A DNA stretch of 7,528 nucleotides, taken from contig JAGRHM010000239.1 of the NCBI GenBank assembly GCA_020445005.1, forward strand, positions 1 through 7,528, read 5' to 3'. Below the pieces are notes generated by a model that searched no databases, had not been told where the DNA came from, and worked only from the letters and a program-made list of their open reading frames with translations. The stretch is from Candidatus Competibacteraceae bacterium. Its GTDB lineage: Bacteria; Pseudomonadota; Gammaproteobacteria; Competibacterales; Competibacteraceae. Position numbers and translations under genes: made by a program. Numbering within the stretch: position 1 is the stretch's first letter; every line of letters begins with the position of its first letter. Of the stretch, positions 5,353 through 7,528 are shown in pieces.

Positions 5353-7170
5353 ATGGCGGAATCCAGTACGCTGACCGGGACGATCCGCGACATCGTCCAG
5401 CGCCACGGCGGCATGCCGACCCGGTTGTTGCAAATTCTGCGCGACATACAAGATCGTTTGACGTGGCTATCGCCCGAAACCCTGGAGGGAGTTGCCGAGG
5501 AACTCGGTATTTCACCCGACAAGGTGCACAGCGTGGCCGAATTCTATTCCTTCCTCTACACGGCCCCACGCGGGCGCTACGACATTCTGTTCAGCGACAA
5601 CATTACTGACCGGATGCTGGGCAACCGCGAACTGTTGCATTATCTCTGCAACCGGTTGAAGGTTGGCGTTAACGAAACCCGGGCCGATGGCCTGGTCACG
5701 GTCGGCGCAACGTCCTGCACCGGCATGTGCGATCAGGGACCGGCGGCGCTGGTCAATGGCTATACGCTGACCCGTCTGGACAAATCCCGCCTGGATTGCA
5801 TCGCTAATCTGATCGAAAGCCGCATCCCGCTGACGGAGTGGCCGCGCGAGTTTTTCGAGGTGTACAGCAACATTCGCCGCGCGGACATTTTGCTAGGCCG
5901 GCACTTCGCCGATGGTTCGGCCCTGCGCGCGGCGCAGAAGCGGGGTTCCGACGCCATCATGGAGGAAATGGTCAAATCCGGCTTGCGCGGTCAGGGCGGC
6001 GCCGGTTTCGGTTCGGCGAACAAGTGGCTTTCCTGCCGCAATGCCTCTGGTGATGTCAAGTACGTCGTGTGCAATGCCGACGAGGGCGAACCCGGCACCT
6101 TCAAAGATCGGGTGTTGATGCAGGATTTCGCCGATCTGGTATTTGAAGGCATGACCCTGTGTGGCCGGATTATCGGCGCTCGGCAGGGTTTTGTTTACCT
6201 GCGAGGCGAGTATCGCTATATGCTGAATGCGCTCAAGGCCACCCTGCAACAGCGCCGCGAAGCGGGATTGCTGGGCGAGGCGATCCTCGGCGATCCTTCC
6301 TTCAATTTCGATATTGAAATTCATCTCGGCGCGGGCGCTTATGTTTGCGGTGAGGAATCCGCGCTGATTGAGTCGCTGGAAGGCAAGCATGGGGTGCCGC
6401 GCATCCGTCCGCCGTTCCCAACGACGCATGGCTATTTGAACAAACCCACGGTGGTCAACAATGTCGAAACCTTCGCGACCGCCGCGAAAATCGCTGTGGA
6501 AGGCGGTGACTGGTTCGCCAGTCGCGGCACCGCCTATTCCAAGGGCACCAAGCTGTTGAGCGTCAGCGGCGATTGTGAACGACCGGGCATTTACGAATAT
6601 CCCTTTGGCGTCACCGTCAACCGGGTGCTTGAGGATTGTGGAGCGCATAACGCTCAGGGCATTCAAATGGCCGGCCCCGCGGGTCACACTATTTCCGCCA
6701 AACAGTTTAACCGGCTGATCTGCTTTGAGGATCTAGCGACTGGCGGGTCGTTCATGGTCTTTGACCAGAGCCGCGACATTCTCGATGGCATCCGCAATTT
6801 CGCCCATTTCTTCGTCCACGAGAGCTGCGGATTCTGCACCCCTTGCCGGGTGGGAACCTCGTTAATGCGCGATCTGGTCGATAAGGTGCATACCGGCCAT
6901 GGTACGCTGTACGATCTGGAAGAAATGCGCAAACTGGGGCGGATTATGCAGGTGAGCTGTCATTGCGGGCTGGGCCAGACCGCGCCGAATCCGGTGCTGG
7001 ACAGCCTCCAGGAATTCCCGGAAGCCTATGAACGACGCTTGCGCTCCACTGCGTATGAACCGGCGTTCAATCTGAACCAGGCGCTGGAAGAGGCTCGTCA
7101 GTTGACCGGTCGGCATGATCCGGGCGCGTACCTGAACGAAGAAGATTTACTGGTAGGGGTGATGCCATGA
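5353..7170 (+). CDS. hoxF: NAD-reducing hydrogenase diaphorase subunit HoxF (NuoE-NuoF fusion)
   Basis: HoxF is the FMN and NAD(H)-binding subunit of the cytoplasmic NAD-linked [NiFe]-hydrogenase (group 3d), passing electrons between NADH and the hydrogenase through Fe-S centres. The 605 residues match the roughly 600 of known HoxF. Residues 1 to about 165 are a NuoE-like domain; of its usual four [2Fe-2S] cysteines only C122 and C126 (CTGMC) remain, while the Cx4C positions are S81 and D86. The NuoF-like part has the glycine-rich GLRGQGGAGF (210-219), FMN-binding NADEGEPGTFKDR (241-253), GAGAYVCGEESALIES (326-341) and the [4Fe-4S] site C492, C495, C498 (SCGFCTPCRVG) with C538 in HCGLGQ. The gene overlaps hoxU by 4 bp, so the two are translationally coupled. 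No convincing sigma-54 or sigma-70 promoter is visible in the 185 bp between the methyltransferase relic and the start. A NuoEF-like diaphorase of an NAD-linked formate dehydrogenase is the main alternative; the partner hoxU makes HoxF more likely. Confidence 0.87.
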   Translation: MAESSTLTGTIRDIVQRHGGMPTRLLQILRDIQDRLTWLSPETLEGVAEELGISPDKVHSVAEFYSFLYTAPRGRYDILFSDNITDRMLGNRELLHYLCNRLKVGVNETRADGLVTVGATSCTGMCDQGPAALVNGYTLTRLDKSRLDCIANLIESRIPLTEWPREFFEVYSNIRRADILLGRHFADGSALRAAQKRGSDAIMEEMVKSGLRGQGGAGFGSANKWLSCRNASGDVKYVVCNADEGEPGTFKDRVLMQDFADLVFEGMTLCGRIIGARQGFVYLRGEYRYMLNALKATLQQRREAGLLGEAILGDPSFNFDIEIHLGAGAYVCGEESALIESLEGKHGVPRIRPPFPTTHGYLNKPTVVNNVETFATAAKIAVEGGDWFASRGTAYSKGTKLLSVSGDCERPGIYEYPFGVTVNRVLEDCGAHNAQGIQMAGPAGHTISAKQFNRLICFEDLATGGSFMVFDQSRDILDGIRNFAHFFVHESCGFCTPCRVGTSLMRDLVDKVHTGHGTLYDLEEMRKLGRIMQVSCHCGLGQTAPNPVLDSLQEFPEAYERRLRSTAYEPAFNLNQALEEARQLTGRHDPGAYLNEEDLLVGVMP

Positions 7171-7528
7171 GCGAAGAACACAGCTTTACCCTGGACGGGC
7201 GGCGCATTCCCTTTCAGGACGGTCAGACGGTCATGCAAGCTGCGCTGGAGGCGGGCGTCTATATTCCGCACCTGTGTTTTAACCCGGAATTCACCCCGCA
7301 TGGCAGTTGCCGGGTTTGTCTGGTCAAGGTCAACAACCGCATGCAGGCGGCCTGCACTACGCCAGCGGCGGACGGGCAGGCCGTGCAAAGTGAGACCGAT
7401 GAAGTGCGGGACATTCGGCGCGGCATTTTGCAAATGCTGTTCGTCGAGGGCAATCATGTTTGTCCGGCCTGCGAGAAAAGCGGGGCATGCCAATTGCAAG
7501 CGGTCGCCTACTACGTCGGGATGCTGGC
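7167..7528 (+). CDS. hoxU: NAD-reducing hydrogenase diaphorase subunit HoxU, N-terminal part
   Basis: The first 120 codons of a protein normally about 235 residues long are present; it runs off the right edge. HoxU corresponds to the N-terminal Fe-S part of NuoG and carries electrons between HoxF and the hydrogenase module. Residues 1 to about 80 form a ferredoxin-like [2Fe-2S] domain with C37, C48, C51 and C63 (HGSCRVC, then AACTTP). Next come the His-Cys3 ligands of a [4Fe-4S] cluster in EGNHVCPACEKSGACQLQA: H97, C99, C102 and C108. The segment EGNHxCPxCEKSGxCQLQAV matches HoxU more closely than NuoG, which has HPLDCPxCDxxGEC spacing. The ATG sits in an ATGA overlap with the hoxF stop, and GGGG at 7155-7158 is a fair ribosome site. 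hoxY and hoxH would be expected next. Confidence 0.88.
   Translation, partial: MSEEHSFTLDGRRIPFQDGQTVMQAALEAGVYIPHLCFNPEFTPHGSCRVCLVKVNNRMQAACTTPAADGQAVQSETDEVRDIRRGILQMLFVEGNHVCPACEKSGACQLQAVAYYVGML

Noticed and set aside
5893..6687. 264-codon minus-strand frame inside hoxF
   Set aside because: It is a shadow of the strongly conserved HoxF coding sequence, a common effect of GC-rich codon use.

Overview
The window looks like chromosomal DNA of a moderately GC-rich gammaproteobacterium. This rests on the GlnE N-terminus, a membrane-anchored cytochrome c5-like protein, a bacterial Atm1-type ABC exporter and a HoxF/HoxU diaphorase pair. I cannot fix the genus from the sequence alone.

Layout. 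Bases 1-571 (minus) hold the first 190 codons of glnE, running off the left edge. Bases 572-939 are a divergent intergenic region with a good -10 element for glnE. Bases 940-1560 (plus) encode a membrane-anchored c-type cytochrome whose C-terminal tail is built from four 30-bp repeats, closed by a strong intrinsic terminator at 1589-1620. Bases 1644-3464 (plus) encode a complete Atm1/HMT1-type ABC half-transporter. Bases 3476-3697 (minus) hold a small acidic, probably coiled-coil gene of unknown function.

Bases about 3737-5168 form a decayed defence island. A 3'-terminal fragment of a Type III-like restriction endonuclease gene (plus, about 118 codons with a PD-(D/E)xK motif) is followed by a convergent two-gene toxin-antitoxin-like operon on the minus strand: a 60-residue helical protein, then a zeta-toxin-family P-loop kinase, with an ATGA overlap. 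A perfect inverted repeat overlaps the predicted -10 box of that operon. Beyond it is a short plus-strand fragment of the matching DNA methyltransferase gene, lacking its catalytic motif. The R-M system is therefore a relic, while the toxin-antitoxin pair looks intact.

Bases 5353-7170 (plus) encode HoxF, the NuoE-NuoF-like FMN/Fe-S diaphorase subunit of an NAD-linked [NiFe]-hydrogenase. It overlaps by 4 bp with hoxU (7167 to the right edge). The rest of the cluster (hoxY, hoxH and maturation genes) would be expected just outside the window.

Functionally the window joins nitrogen regulation (GlnE), electron transfer (cytochrome), glutathione/metal-linked export (Atm1 type) and hydrogen/NAD redox chemistry (HoxFU), with a remodelled defence locus between the last two. 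The least described material is the toxin-antitoxin pair with its operator-like repeat, nested among R-M relics.
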